NCBI RefSeq assembly: GCF_004765805.1
Contig: NZ_SBIU01000006.1
Location: forward strand, 1-64,000
Length of the DNA stretch: 64,000 nt
Origin: Halorussus halobius
Lineage (GTDB): Archaea; Halobacteriota; Halobacteria; Halobacteriales; Haladaptataceae
Direction of reading: 5' to 3'
The notes below the pieces were generated by a model. It searched no databases, was not told where the DNA came from, and saw only the letters and a list, made by a program, of their open reading frames with translations. Shown in pieces: positions 51,814 through 61,135 of the stretch. The position numbers and the translations under genes are program-made. Position 1 is the stretch's first letter. Every line of letters starts with the position of its first letter.

Positions 51814-53004
51814 ATGGGTACAGTCACCTTAGACGGCGTCACGAAACGGTACGCGGACGTAACGGCGGTCGAAGACATGTCCCTCGACATCGAGGACGGC
51901 GAGTTCGTCACGCTGGTCGGGCCCTCGGGCTGTGGGAAGTCGACCACGCTGGAGACCATCGCGGGGCTGACGCTGCCATCGTCGGGGAGCATCACCATCG
52001 CCGGGCGGGACGTGACCGACCTGCCGCCCAAAGACCGGGGCATCGCGATGGTGTTCCAGAACATCGCGCTGTTTCCCCACATGGACGTGTACGACAACAT
52101 CAGCTTCGGGCTGCGGCTGCGCGACTATCCGACCGAGGAGATAGACCGCCGGGTCGAGCGCGCGACCGAGATCGTCCAACTGGAGGGGATGTTAGAGCGG
52201 AAGCCCGACGAGCTGTCGGGCGGCCAGCGCCAGCGGGTCGCCATCGCGCGCGCCATCGTGCGCGAGCCCGAGGTGTTCCTGATGGACGAGCCGCTGGCGA
52301 ACTTAGACGCCAAGCTCCGGGTGCACATGCGCACGGAACTCCAGCGACTCCACAAGGAACTGGACACGACCATCATCTACGTAACCCACGACCAGGCCGA
52401 GGCGATGACGATGTCCGACCGCATCGCGGTCATCGACGCGGGACGACTCCAGCAGATCGCGCCGCCGCTGGTCTGCTACAACGAACCCGCCAACCTGTTC
52501 GTCGCGGGCTTCATCGGCTCGCCGTCGATGAACTTCGCGGCGGGGGAGGTGACCGCCGACGGGCTCGCGACTCCGCACTTCGACGTCGCCTTCGACCCGG
52601 GACAGCTCCCGGGCGTCTCGCCCGGCGAGAAACTCACCCTCGGAGTGCGCCCCGAGGACGTCTACCTCCGCGAGCAGGCCGGGGGCCTCGCGAACCCGAC
52701 CCGGTCGATTCCCGCCCGGACGGACGTGCTGGAGCCGATGGGCGACGAGATATTCGTCTACCTGCTGACCGGCGAGACCGCCGAAGGCGGGATGGGGACC
52801 GACCCGGACGAGACCACCAGCCAACTGCTGATGAGCGTCGACCCGGACACGGACCTGGAGAGCGACCGCGACGTCGAACTCGTGCTCGACCGCGAGCGCG
52901 TGCACCTGTTCGACACCGAAACCGGTGAGGCGGTCAGCCACACGCTGGAGTTTCCCCTCGCCGAGCCGGGCGCGACCGAGACCGAGGCGGAGGGCGACGA
53001 CTGA
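51814..53004 (+). CDS. Sugar-type ABC transporter ATP-binding protein (MalK/UgpC)
   Basis: 396 aa. Walker A GPSGCGKST, Q-loop VFQNIALFPHMDV, signature LSGGQRQRVAIARAI, Walker B VFLMDEPLANLDAKLR and switch YVTHDQAEAMT. The C-terminal TOBE/MalK regulatory domain (about 245-370) includes VCYNEPANLFVAGFIGSPSMNF and LGVRPEDV. It couples ATP to the two permeases upstream. Its stop overlaps the ATG of the following small membrane-protein gene by one base. A common ATPase could serve several importers. Confidence 0.95.
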   Translation: MGTVTLDGVTKRYADVTAVEDMSLDIEDGEFVTLVGPSGCGKSTTLETIAGLTLPSSGSITIAGRDVTDLPPKDRGIAMVFQNIALFPHMDVYDNISFGLRLRDYPTEEIDRRVERATEIVQLEGMLERKPDELSGGQRQRVAIARAIVREPEVFLMDEPLANLDAKLRVHMRTELQRLHKELDTTIIYVTHDQAEAMTMSDRIAVIDAGRLQQIAPPLVCYNEPANLFVAGFIGSPSMNFAAGEVTADGLATPHFDVAFDPGQLPGVSPGEKLTLGVRPEDVYLREQAGGLANPTRSIPARTDVLEPMGDEIFVYLLTGETAEGGMGTDPDETTSQLLMSVDPDTDLESDRDVELVLDRERVHLFDTETGEAVSHTLEFPLAEPGATETEAEGDD

Positions 53005-53198
53005 TGGTCACGACGCTGGGGTGGCTCTATCTGGTCGGCGGGACGGTGCTCTTTTTCTTCTGGGCGTACGGCATCGCCTCGTTCGCGCTCGACTGCAAGA
53101 ACACGTACCTCCCCGCGCTCCGACGGTTGTGGGCGGAGCGACGCGAGCAGGCCGACCGCGAGAGCGAACGCGAGGAGGAGGAGCGCCAACTCTACTGA
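53004..53198 (+). CDS. Small single-helix membrane protein
   Basis: 64 aa. One helix (LGWLYLVGGTVLFFFWAYGI, about 5-24), then a cytoplasmic charged tail rich in Arg and Glu (LRRLWAERREQADRESEREE). The start overlaps the ATPase stop (TGATG), so it is the last gene of the transporter operon. Role unknown, possibly an accessory subunit. The family is haloarchaeal in my recollection. Confidence 0.8.
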   Translation: MVTTLGWLYLVGGTVLFFFWAYGIASFALDCKNTYLPALRRLWAERREQADRESEREEEERQLY

Positions 53199-53329
53199 CG
53201 GGAGGATGGCCGACGACCAGCCGGCCGCGCAGGGGCCGAGCGTCCGTCGATGCCGACGTTCCCGCGGGCTGATAGACGCCCGAAGGGAAACACCTAACAA
53301 CGATTCCGGGTTGGCTACCACTAGTGACT

Positions 53330-54400
53330 ATGCCGGGGACGACTGAGGTCCGCGTGGGATTCGTCGGACTGGGGAACATCGGCCACTACCACGCCGACCG
53401 ACTCACCGAGTTCGACGACGTGGACGTGGTCGGCGGAATGGACATCAATCCGGACGCTCGCGCCCGGTTCGCCGAGAAGTACGGCGTCGAGTCGTTCGAG
53501 AGCCACGAGGACCTCTACGCGGCGGACGCCGACGCGGTCGTGGTGACGACGCCGAACAAGTTCCACGAGGAGTACGCCGTCTCGGCGCTCCGGAGCGGGC
53601 TGGACGTGCTGCTGGAGAAGCCGCTGGCCCACTCGCTCGAGAGCGCCGAGCGCATCGCGGAGGCCGCCCGGAACGCGACGGGGTTCTGCATGGTCGGGTT
53701 CCACAACCGGTTCCGCAACCCCATCGAGGTCGTGAAGGGGTATCAGGAGGAGGGTCGGTTCGGCCGGACCCGCCACGTCGAGGCCAACTACGTCCGGCGG
53801 CGCGGCATTCCGGGCCGGGGGTCGTGGTTCACCAACGACGAGATCGCTGGCGGGGGCGCGCTCATCGACATCGGCGTCCACGCCATCGACCTCGCCTTGC
53901 ACTTCCACGACTTCCCGACGGTCGAGGAGGTGTCGGGCACGATTCGGTCGCAGTTCGGGAGCCGCGACGACTACGCCTACCTGGAGATGTGGGGCGAGGA
54001 CGCCGAATCGGGCGAGTTCTCGGTCGACGACTCGGTCAGCGCGTTCGTCCGCTGTGAGGGCGACCGGACCATCGCCCTGGAGGTGGCGTGGGCCGCCAAC
54101 CGCGCGCCCGACGAGCAGTTCGTCGTCCGGGGCACCGAGGCGGGCGCGACCTACGACAAGATAGACGATTCGCTGACCCTCTACGAGACGGGGCGACAGG
54201 GCACCGACCACTTCTCGAACGCGACGATAGAGACGAGAAACGAGGACCCCCACAGGGCCGAGCAGCGCGCGTTCCTCGACGCGGTCCGGAGCGGCGTGGG
54301 CCCGGACCGGAACACGGTCGAGCAGGCGCTCAAGGTCCAGCGCGTCATCGACGCCGTCTACCGGTCGGACGAGCAGTCGCGGGCGATTCGGCTCGACTGA
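53330..54400 (+). CDS. Gfo/Idh/MocA family oxidoreductase
   Basis: 356 aa. The N-terminal Rossmann GFVGLGNIGHYHADRL binds NAD(P). EKPLAHSLESAERI (about 90) holds the conserved E-K-P with catalytic Lys, and GGGALIDIGVHAIDLALHF (about 175) the D-x-x-x-H pair. These enzymes act on sugars and inositols, which fits the sugar transporter just upstream. An alternative GTG at 53324 would add two residues. The spacer of about 130 bases suggests its own promoter. Confidence 0.92.
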   Translation: MPGTTEVRVGFVGLGNIGHYHADRLTEFDDVDVVGGMDINPDARARFAEKYGVESFESHEDLYAADADAVVVTTPNKFHEEYAVSALRSGLDVLLEKPLAHSLESAERIAEAARNATGFCMVGFHNRFRNPIEVVKGYQEEGRFGRTRHVEANYVRRRGIPGRGSWFTNDEIAGGGALIDIGVHAIDLALHFHDFPTVEEVSGTIRSQFGSRDDYAYLEMWGEDAESGEFSVDDSVSAFVRCEGDRTIALEVAWAANRAPDEQFVVRGTEAGATYDKIDDSLTLYETGRQGTDHFSNATIETRNEDPHRAEQRAFLDAVRSGVGPDRNTVEQALKVQRVIDAVYRSDEQSRAIRLD

Positions 54401-54456
54401 CCGATTCCGTCGAAGCGCAACCCCGAAGACCCGGGACGGTGAAAGCCGCCGTAAGG

Positions 54457-55044
54457 ATGTACGAGGTCGAAGTGAAGGTCCGAGCCGACCACGACGAGGT
54501 ACGGGACCGACTCGCCGAGCTCGGAGCCGAACCAGTGAACGAGGTCGTCCAGGAGGACACCTACTACGACGCGCCCCACCGCGAGTTCGCCGAGACCGAC
54601 GAGGCCCTGCGGGTGCGCGAGGAGCGGGTCACGGGCGACGACAAAACCCCGGACGCCGGGGAGCCGTCCGACGACCCGACTACCGAACTCACCTACAAGG
54701 GACCGCTGGTCGAGGCCGAGTCGAAGACCCGCCGAGAGGTCGAGACCGCGGTCGCTGACGGGGCGGCCGCCGACGCCATCCTCGACGCGCTGGGGTTCGC
54801 GCCCGCCGCGACCGTCCGCAAGGAGCGCCGTCGGTACGCGGTCGACGGGTTCACCGTCACGATCGATGCGGTCGAGGGTCTGGGCGAGTTCGTCGAGGTC
54901 GAGACCGAGGTCGAGGGGTCTGACTCGGTGCCGGCGGCCCGCGAGCGGGCCTACGGGATTCTGCGCGAGGTGGGCCTGGACCCCGACGACCAGATTCGGA
55001 CCTCGTATCTCGGACTGTTGCTGGAGTCCGAACCCGGGGCGTAG
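54457..55044 (+). CDS. CYTH domain protein (class IV adenylate cyclase/thiamine triphosphatase type)
   Basis: 195 aa. The hallmark ExExK motif is MYEVEVK at the very N-terminus. Other strands: TYYDAPHREF, ALRVREE, ELTYKGPLVEAESKTRREVE, VRKERRRYAVDGFTVTIDAV and FVEVETEVE. It binds divalent metal and a triphosphate; it may make cAMP or hydrolyse a triphosphate, but archaeal members are mostly uncharacterised. A GTG at 54439 could add six residues. The acidic insertion at about 55-70 is lineage-specific. Confidence 0.88.
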   Translation: MYEVEVKVRADHDEVRDRLAELGAEPVNEVVQEDTYYDAPHREFAETDEALRVREERVTGDDKTPDAGEPSDDPTTELTYKGPLVEAESKTRREVETAVADGAAADAILDALGFAPAATVRKERRRYAVDGFTVTIDAVEGLGEFVEVETEVEGSDSVPAARERAYGILREVGLDPDDQIRTSYLGLLLESEPGA

Positions 55045-55309
55045 GGCGTCCGAACGGTTCGCGACGCTTCGCTCGACGGTGCCGGAACGGCCGAGTTCCC
55101 GAATCGAGGACGGCCGCGCTCCCCACGCTCACGTCGGTCCTGCGGACGCTGGCTCGTTTCGATCGCCGAAACCCCGAATCCGCCGATACAACCTCGCACG
55201 CCCGTATCTCATCGGAAATATCCGAGCCAGGGGGATAACCATCAGTAATTACTGGCGGCCTTCGTCGTTTCCGCAAGTTATAGATTGCGCGACCGGAAAT
55301 GGGGAAGCA

Positions 55310-56566
55310 ATGACCGACAGGAACGTGCAGGTCGAACCGATCGACCGACCCGCAGTCGAGGACCAGGAGATAGAGATCGTTGAGCGAAAGGGGCTGGGAC
55401 ACCCCGACTCCATCTGCGACGGCATCGCCGAGAGCGTCTCGAGCGCGCTCGCACAGGCGTACCGCGACCGCGTCGGGACCGTCCTCCACTACAACACCGA
55501 CGAGACCCAACTGGTCGCCGGCCGGGCAAACCCCCAGTTCGGCGGCGGCGAGGTCGTCGAACCCATCTACCTGCTCATCGTGGGCCGGGCGACCAAGGAG
55601 TACGAGGGCGTGACCATCCCCGCCGAGAAAATCGCGCTCGAAGCCGCACGCGACTACCTCGGCGAGCACTTCCCCGAAATCGACTTCGGCACCGACGTCA
55701 TCGTCGACGTGAAACTCGGCGAGGGCAGCGGCGACCTCCGGGAGGTCTTCGACGACGAAGAAGCGGAAGAGCGCGAGGGCTCCACCGGCGACCAGCCCCG
55801 AGCCGGCGCGTCCGTCCCGATGGCCAACGACACCAGCTTCGGCGTGGGTCACGCGCCCCTGACCGAGACCGAGCAAATCGTGTTGAACGCCGAGCGCCGC
55901 CTCAACGGCGAGTTCGCCGACGACAACCCCGCGCTCGGGCAGGACGTCAAGATAATGGGCAAGCGCGAGGGCGACCACATCGACATCACGGTCGCGGCCG
56001 CGCTGGTCGACAGCTACGTCGAGGACCGCGCCGACTACGACGACACCGTCGAGTCCGTCCGGGAGTTCGTCCGCGGAGTGGCCGGCGAGTACACCGACCG
56101 CGACGTGAGCGTCTACGTCAACACCGCCGACGGCGAGGGCGACGACGAGGCGTCTATCTATCTCACCACCACCGGCACCAGCGCCGAGCAGGGCGACGAC
56201 GGTTCGGTCGGGCGGGGCAACCGCTCGAACGGCCTCATCACGCCCAACCGCTCGATGTCGATGGAGGCCACCTCGGGCAAGAACCCGGTCAACCACATCG
56301 GCAAGATTTACAACCTCCTCGCGACTCAGATCGCCGAGCAGGTCGTCGCCGAGGTCGACGGCATCCGCGACCTCCGCATCCGGCTGCTCAGCCAGATCGG
56401 CCGCCCCATCGACCAGCCCCACGTCGCCGACGCCCAGCTCGCGACCGAGGACGGCGTCGCAATCGCCGACATCGAGGACGAGATGACGGCCATCATCGAC
56501 CGCGAGCTCGCCGACGTGACGTCGATCACCCAGCGTGCCATCGAAGGCAAACTGACCACCTTCTGA
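55310..56566 (+). CDS. mat: S-adenosylmethionine synthetase, archaeal type
   Basis: 418 aa. It makes SAM from methionine and ATP. Archaeal-type motifs: [20 protein letters not shown] (about 22-41), [69 protein letters not shown] and [15 protein letters not shown]. These differ from the bacterial MetK type. The 55045-55309 spacer has an AT-rich stretch (CAGTAATTACTGG, then CAAGTTATAGATTG) that can hold the promoter. I see no riboswitch fold there. Confidence 0.95.
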   Translation: MTDRNVQVEPIDRPAVEDQEIEIVERKGLGHPDSICDGIAESVSSALAQAYRDRVGTVLHYNTDETQLVAGRANPQFGGGEVVEPIYLLIVGRATKEYEGVTIPAEKIALEAARDYLGEHFPEIDFGTDVIVDVKLGEGSGDLREVFDDEEAEEREGSTGDQPRAGASVPMANDTSFGVGHAPLTETEQIVLNAERRLNGEFADDNPALGQDVKIMGKREGDHIDITVAAALVDSYVEDRADYDDTVESVREFVRGVAGEYTDRDVSVYVNTADGEGDDEASIYLTTTGTSAEQGDDGSVGRGNRSNGLITPNRSMSMEATSGKNPVNHIGKIYNLLATQIAEQVVAEVDGIRDLRIRLLSQIGRPIDQPHVADAQLATEDGVAIADIEDEMTAIIDRELADVTSITQRAIEGKLTTF

Positions 56567-56658
56567 GTTACGGCTCCCGGACGAGGCCGACGTCCCACCG
56601 ACGCGCGCCGAGCAGTCCCGCCGGGCTGCACACCGGACCTGCCCGGTCGACCGACCGC

Positions 56659-57255
56659 CTAGCTGTACCGCTCCTCGTTCCACGGGTTCGCCGTGTTGGA
56701 GTACCCCCGCTTCTCCCAATAGCCCCGTTCGGGTTCGGTCAAAAACTCCACGCCGTCGACCCACTTCGCGCCCTTGTAGGCGTACTTGTGGGGCGTCACC
56801 ACCCGGAGCGGGCCGCCGTGTTCGCGCGGGAGGGGTTCGCCGTCGAACTCGTAGGCGAACAGCACCTCCTGGCGGTCGCAGTCGTCGAGGGGCAGGTTCG
56901 TGGTGTAACCGTCGAGCGCCGAGAACATGACGTGGACCGCGTCGTCGTCGACGCCCGCCCGTTCGGCGAGCGTGGGGAAGGTGACGCCCGTGAACTCACA
57001 GTCGAACTTGCTCCAGCCGGTGACGCAGTGGAAGTCCTGGCGCTGGGTCCCGGTCGGGAGCTCCCGGAATTCGTTCCACGACAGCGATAGCTCCTCGTCG
57101 ACCGCGCCCGTGACCGTGAACTCCCACGTTTCGGGGTCCCAGTCGGGCGTCCCGCCCTTCGAGAGCACGGGGAACTTGCTGGTCTCGCGCTGGCCCGGCG
57201 GGAGTCGGTCGCCGTCGAACTCCTCGTGGAGGTCCGTGACGTCCGTGACGCTCAT
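56659..57255 (-). CDS. Sulfite-oxidase-fold molybdopterin oxidoreductase
   Basis: 198 aa. Residues about 28-185 are an oxidoreductase molybdopterin-binding domain like the core of sulfite oxidase or YedY/MsrP, with the Mo-ligand Cys in QDFHCVTGWSKFDCEF (about 77) and GGPLRVVTPHKYAYKGAKWV (about 148). There is no signal peptide or haem domain. Natural electron partner unknown. Start ATG 57255. Confidence 0.88.
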   Translation of the reverse strand: MSVTDVTDLHEEFDGDRLPPGQRETSKFPVLSKGGTPDWDPETWEFTVTGAVDEELSLSWNEFRELPTGTQRQDFHCVTGWSKFDCEFTGVTFPTLAERAGVDDDAVHVMFSALDGYTTNLPLDDCDRQEVLFAYEFDGEPLPREHGGPLRVVTPHKYAYKGAKWVDGVEFLTEPERGYWEKRGYSNTANPWNEERYS

Positions 57256-57485
57256 GTCCCCCAGTGGGCGTCCCACGAAAGTAGGCCTGTCGACCGGGGT
57301 CGAACTCGCGGGGGCCGTCGACCGCGAACGCGATGTGTCGCTGCCGCAGCCGGTCGCAACCAGCGATTGCGGCCGGGTAACGACCCGATTCGACCGGCAA
57401 CGGTCTGAACGCTCGAAACGACCGAGCAATACTGCCGGGCACCGACTGAATAACAAAGGAGCGCCTGCGCCAATGCGCACTCGCA

Positions 57486-57773
57486 ATGTCACTGGAAAGC
57501 CAGCAGAAGATGGGCGACCGGTCCACGATGGAGGCCGCCGAGGAGTCGACGACGGACCTCGCCATCGTCGCGTCGGCGGCGTCGGTCGCGCTCTCGTGGT
57601 ACCAGTTCTTCGGACGCGGGAACAAGATGCAGGGGCTGTTCGTCGGCCTGTGGCCGCCGACCATCCTCGCGTTCGCGAGCTACTTCAACCAGAAGCGGAT
57701 GGAGCAGAAGCTGCAGTCGCTGGGTCCGAGCCGAATCCGGGAGTCCATCGAGCAGATGCTCAGCAGTCGGTGA
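57486..57773 (+). CDS. Small two-helix membrane protein, haloarchaeal
   Basis: 95 aa. Helices at about 25-42 (AIVASAASVALSWYQFF) and 50-66 (LFVGLWPPTILAFASYF); the termini are polar, and the C-terminal QKRMEQKLQSLGPSRIRESIEQ is an amphipathic helix. No named family recognised. It is divergent from the molybdopterin oxidoreductase. Confidence 0.75.
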   Translation: MSLESQQKMGDRSTMEAAEESTTDLAIVASAASVALSWYQFFGRGNKMQGLFVGLWPPTILAFASYFNQKRMEQKLQSLGPSRIRESIEQMLSSR

Positions 57774-57971
57774 GCCGCGGCCGCGTTTCGTCGTTCGCCG
57801 GGGAGCGTCGGCCCCGCGGAGCTATGGATTCCGCAAACGGGACTTCAACTGATTCGGCGTCCGACGATAGCAGTTAAACTGTCGGTCCCGGGACCGCGAA
57901 ACCGGCAGCAGCCGCCGGTTCCACTCCCCGTCAGACTTATAAACACCCCTCCCGAAGCCACCAATGTTCCA

Positions 57972-58190
57972 ATGCCGAAGGTAGAGATAACTATCCCGGA
58001 GCATCTCGAAATGCAGATCGCCCAGATGGTCGAACAGGGCGAGTTCGTCAACCGGGAGGAGGCGATAGAGGACCTCCTCTCGACCGGCCTGAAGGCCTAC
58101 AAGACGAGCGGTCCGATGGACGACGACGACCGCGACCCCGGCCTCGAAGACGAGGGGATGATGGGCCACGAGGACGAGTACGTCTTCTGA
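57972..58190 (+). CDS. Ribbon-helix-helix-like small regulator (DUF7120-like)
   Basis: 72 aa. PKVEITIPEHLEMQIAQMVE and FVNREEAIEDLLSTGLKAYK give the beta-helix-helix layout of Arc/MetJ-type DNA-binding dimers. The C-terminal 25 residues are acidic and disordered. It probably binds DNA; targets unknown. Upstream, CAGACTTATAAACACC (about 57931-57946) is the likely TATA box. Confidence 0.82.
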   Translation: MPKVEITIPEHLEMQIAQMVEQGEFVNREEAIEDLLSTGLKAYKTSGPMDDDDRDPGLEDEGMMGHEDEYVF

Positions 58191-58248
58191 CGCTCCCTGT
58201 GAACCGTTCTCAGAAACCCTTAACTCGGCCACCTCCATATCCACGGAC

Positions 58249-58527
58249 ATGCACAAAGACGAGCTTCTCGAACTCCACGAGGAGATGGTCCTCATCATGG
58301 AGTACTTCCAGGACCGCGAGAGCGTCCAGGACGGGCTGTTCGACCCCTACGAGGAACTCGACGTCGACCCCTCGCACGTCCACAAGTCCAAGAGCGAGCA
58401 CAAGCACGCGGTGTTCGTCCTCGGCAACGCCCTCGCCACCGCGATGAGCGACGACGAGTTCAGCGAGGCCGGCCGCATCGGCAAGCGGATGCAGGAACTC
58501 GCCGACGACGCGGAATCGCGCATCTAG
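58249..58527 (+). CDS. UPF0058 family protein
   Basis: 92 aa, the family length. HKDELLELHEEMVLIMEYFQ, FDPYEELDVDPSHVHKSKSE, HKHAVFVLGNALATAMSDDE. It is an all-helical archaeal family of unknown function, often near information-processing genes. It is followed by a T-tract and a hairpin. Confidence 0.92.
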   Translation: MHKDELLELHEEMVLIMEYFQDRESVQDGLFDPYEELDVDPSHVHKSKSEHKHAVFVLGNALATAMSDDEFSEAGRIGKRMQELADDAESRI

Positions 58528-58532
58528 GCCAC

Positions 58533-58537
58533 TTTTT
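58533..58537 (+). terminator. T-tract terminator after the UPF0058 gene
   Basis: CACTTTTTGC lies six bases past the stop codon. Runs of T in the non-template strand are the usual archaeal termination signal. Confidence 0.5.
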
Positions 58538-58546
58538 GCTGCGCAC

Positions 58547-58591
58547 CCTTTTGCAGGGGAGGCGCTCTCGTGCGCCGCCCGAAGCAAAAGG
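58547..58591. repeat. Nested palindrome CCTTTTGC…GCAAAAGG
   Basis: An outer 8-bp stem CCTTTTGC (58547-58554) with GCAAAAGG (58584-58591), and an inner 5-bp stem GGCGC (58561-58565) with GCGCC (58572-58576) around TCTCGT. Both are perfect. It lies between the UPF0058 gene and the start of the large coiled-coil protein gene. Confidence 0.8.
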
Positions 58592-58639
58592 TCGTGATGT
58601 GCCGCAAGATATTTGAAACGGCTTTGGCTTCCACGTAAT

Positions 58640-61135
58640 ATGGAACCGCGCACGGTCGAGCAGGTCGAGAGCTGGAGTACCCGTTCCGTCGCCGACGGGT
58701 ACGCTGGCCTGCGCGAACTCTCAGACGGGGAGTTCTCGGGGGCAGTAAGGGGGAGTGGGGCGTGGCTGTTCATGCTCAACGGCCGAATCGTCGGGGTCTT
58801 CGAGGGGACCCTCGACGACTTCGAGGACGCGGACGCGACCGCGTACGCCGCACCGCATCCCTCGCTCCCACTGCTGTTCAGTATGCAGGAACAGGGCGGG
58901 GACACGCGGGCGAAGTACTACACGAACGACACGCCGCTGTCGGAGGTCGACGACACGCTCACGGAGGGGAAGTTCACGGGGTTCGTCGAACTCAGCGAGA
59001 ACGTCCTGAGCGGCGACTACTACGTCGCCTACTACGGCGGGCGCTCGCTGAGCGTCGCGTTCGTCGGCGCGAGCGAGCAGGTGGTGACCGGCGAGGAGGC
59101 CTTCGAGCGCGCCGCCGACGAGGTCGGCATCTACGAGGTCACCGACGTCGACGTCAAGGTCGTCGACGTCCCCGAGCCCGCGGACGACGAACCGGACGCC
59201 GCGCCCGGCGGCAGTGGGTCCGGTGGCGGCGCGCCCGGTAGTACCGGGGCGAGCGGCGCGGGCGGTGGCGGCTCGTCCGGCGACGCTGCGACCGCCAATG
59301 ACGCGGCGTCTCGCGACGCCGCCGGTCGGAGGTCCGCGGGGTCGAGTAGCGAAGCGGCGTCGAACCCGTCGGCCAGTCGCTCGGGCTCGAACGACGCCGA
59401 CTCTACGACCGACTCGGACGCCGCCACCGGCGCGTCTGCCCGGTCCTCGGGCGACGACGCGGACGCGTCCGACCGGCGACGGAACGCCCCGGCCCGAGAG
59501 TCGTCGGACGCCGGGACGACCGAGCCCTCGGACGCGTCGGCGACCGATTCGGCGGAGTCCGCGTCGAGTCCGAGCAAAGCGGGCGGGGCCGACCCCTCGC
59601 CGGGAACCGAAGCGTCGGCGTCCGAGCGGTCGCGGCCTGCCGAGTCCGGGCGAACCACCGATAGCGCACGGAACACGGCCGCCGACCGGACAGCGTCGAC
59701 GCGCGAGCCCGCCGGAGCGAGTGGGGGCGCGTCGGCCGACCGCTCGACGTCCGGTGACGCGGCGACCGGCCCCGACGTTCGGGACGCCGGTCCGACGGAA
59801 GACGCTGGTTCGGCTGGCGACGCCGGGTCATCGGGCGACGCCGGTGCACGGTCGGAGGCGAAAGCGGGCGGCAGGTCTGTCGGGACCGCCGGAACGGCGG
59901 ACGCCGCCGACTCGACCGGAAGCGGGTCGAGCGCGGTCGGCGGGGAGGCCGAGTGGCGCGAGACCACAACGATTCCGTCGCTCGACCCCGACCTGAGCGA
60001 CGAGCCCGACGAGCCCTCGGACGACTCGCAGGCCGACGCGACTCCCGCGGGCGGCGACCGGAGTCGGGCCGACGCGTCCGGCGAGCAGTCCCGCGGTCGG
60101 CGACCCACCAAAGAGCGAACGTCCCGAGCCGGGACGAGCGAGACGACGGGGACGGCCGCCGGCGAGTCGGGCGCGGCCGAGCGCACCACCGACGACGGCT
60201 CTGGGGAGTCGAGCGAGGCCCGGGCCCGCATCCGGAAGCTCCGGAAGCAACTCGAGCAGCGCAAACAGCAGGTCGAGCAGCTCAAAGAGCGCCTCTCGTC
60301 CCTCGAATCCAAGCGCAACGAGTACAAGCGCGAGCGCGACGCGCTCAGTCAGGAGGTCGAGCGGCTCGAAGCCAAGCTCGACGGCGCGTCCTCGGCCGGC
60401 ACCAGCGCGGTCGGCCGGCAACTCGACGAGGCCGACGCCTTCGACGGGACCAACCTCTTCGTCCGGTACGACTCCAAGGGCGAGGCCACGCTCGACGAGG
60501 CCGCGAAGGGACAGGTCGACCGGAGCGACGTGAACGCCAACCTCCGGCTCGAACACCACACGCAGTTCGAGGCCGACGAGGTCAGCGTGGACGGCGAGCC
60601 GTTCGAGGCGTTTCTCGTGGGCTCGTTCGAGTACGAGTTCGCGTCGTGGGTCGTCGAGGAGCTGCTGTACGAGATACGCGACACCGGCAAGCGGAACGCC
60701 CTGAAGGAGCTATACGAGGCGATTCCGAAGATAGACCGGGTCGACCTCCACGGCACGGTGAGCGCGGGCGACACCCGGGAGGACACCCGACAGGAGTCGT
60801 TCGACGTCATCATGCGCGACCGGATGGGCGAGCCGCTGGTGGTGGCCGACCTCAACGACTCGCGGGACCCCACCACCGGCGAGATGATGGGCTCGCTGGT
60901 CGACGCCGCCTCGGACGTGTCACGGAGCCACGACGAACTCGCGGGCGCGTTCCAGGTCACGGCGAGCTTCTTCGAGCCGGAGGCGCTCGAAACCGCGGAG
61001 GCGGCGACCAGCGGCGGCCTGTTGAGTCGCGAGAAGAGAGCGAGTTTCGTCAAACTATCCCGCAAGCGCGGTTACCATCTCTGTCTCGTCGAGTCGCGGG
61101 GCGGCGACTTCCACCTGAACGTTCCGGAACTCTAG
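58640..61135 (+). CDS. Large haloarchaeal protein with disordered linker and coiled coil
   Basis: 831 aa. Residues about 1-185 are a compact domain (FSGAVRGSGAWLFMLNGRIV, DTRAKYYTNDTPLSEVDDTL, SGDYYVAYYGGRSLSVAFVG). About 190-530 is a Ser/Ala/Gly/Asp-rich disordered linker. About 530-585 is a coiled coil (RIRKLRKQLEQRKQQVEQLK…). About 600-831 is a C-terminal alpha/beta domain (NLFVRYDSKGEATLDEAAKG…LRLEHHTQFEADEVSVDGEP…HLCLVESRGGDFHLNVPEL). It matches a conserved haloarchaeal protein (possibly DUF7527; number not verified) and may be a regulator or scaffold. ATATTTGAAA lies upstream. It overlaps the next, convergent gene by 4 bases. Confidence 0.82.
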   Translation: MEPRTVEQVESWSTRSVADGYAGLRELSDGEFSGAVRGSGAWLFMLNGRIVGVFEGTLDDFEDADATAYAAPHPSLPLLFSMQEQGGDTRAKYYTNDTPLSEVDDTLTEGKFTGFVELSENVLSGDYYVAYYGGRSLSVAFVGASEQVVTGEEAFERAADEVGIYEVTDVDVKVVDVPEPADDEPDAAPGGSGSGGGAPGSTGASGAGGGGSSGDAATANDAASRDAAGRRSAGSSSEAASNPSASRSGSNDADSTTDSDAATGASARSSGDDADASDRRRNAPARESSDAGTTEPSDASATDSAESASSPSKAGGADPSPGTEASASERSRPAESGRTTDSARNTAADRTASTREPAGASGGASADRSTSGDAATGPDVRDAGPTEDAGSAGDAGSSGDAGARSEAKAGGRSVGTAGTADAADSTGSGSSAVGGEAEWRETTTIPSLDPDLSDEPDEPSDDSQADATPAGGDRSRADASGEQSRGRRPTKERTSRAGTSETTGTAAGESGAAERTTDDGSGESSEARARIRKLRKQLEQRKQQVEQLKERLSSLESKRNEYKRERDALSQEVERLEAKLDGASSAGTSAVGRQLDEADAFDGTNLFVRYDSKGEATLDEAAKGQVDRSDVNANLRLEHHTQFEADEVSVDGEPFEAFLVGSFEYEFASWVVEELLYEIRDTGKRNALKELYEAIPKIDRVDLHGTVSAGDTREDTRQESFDVIMRDRMGEPLVVADLNDSRDPTTGEMMGSLVDAASDVSRSHDELAGAFQVTASFFEPEALETAEAATSGGLLSREKRASFVKLSRKRGYHLCLVESRGGDFHLNVPEL

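Noticed and set aside
55045..55309. Possible SAM riboswitch before the methionine adenosyltransferase gene
   Set aside because: SAM riboswitches are not known for haloarchaea, and no paired-stem pattern was visible; the region looks like a promoter.
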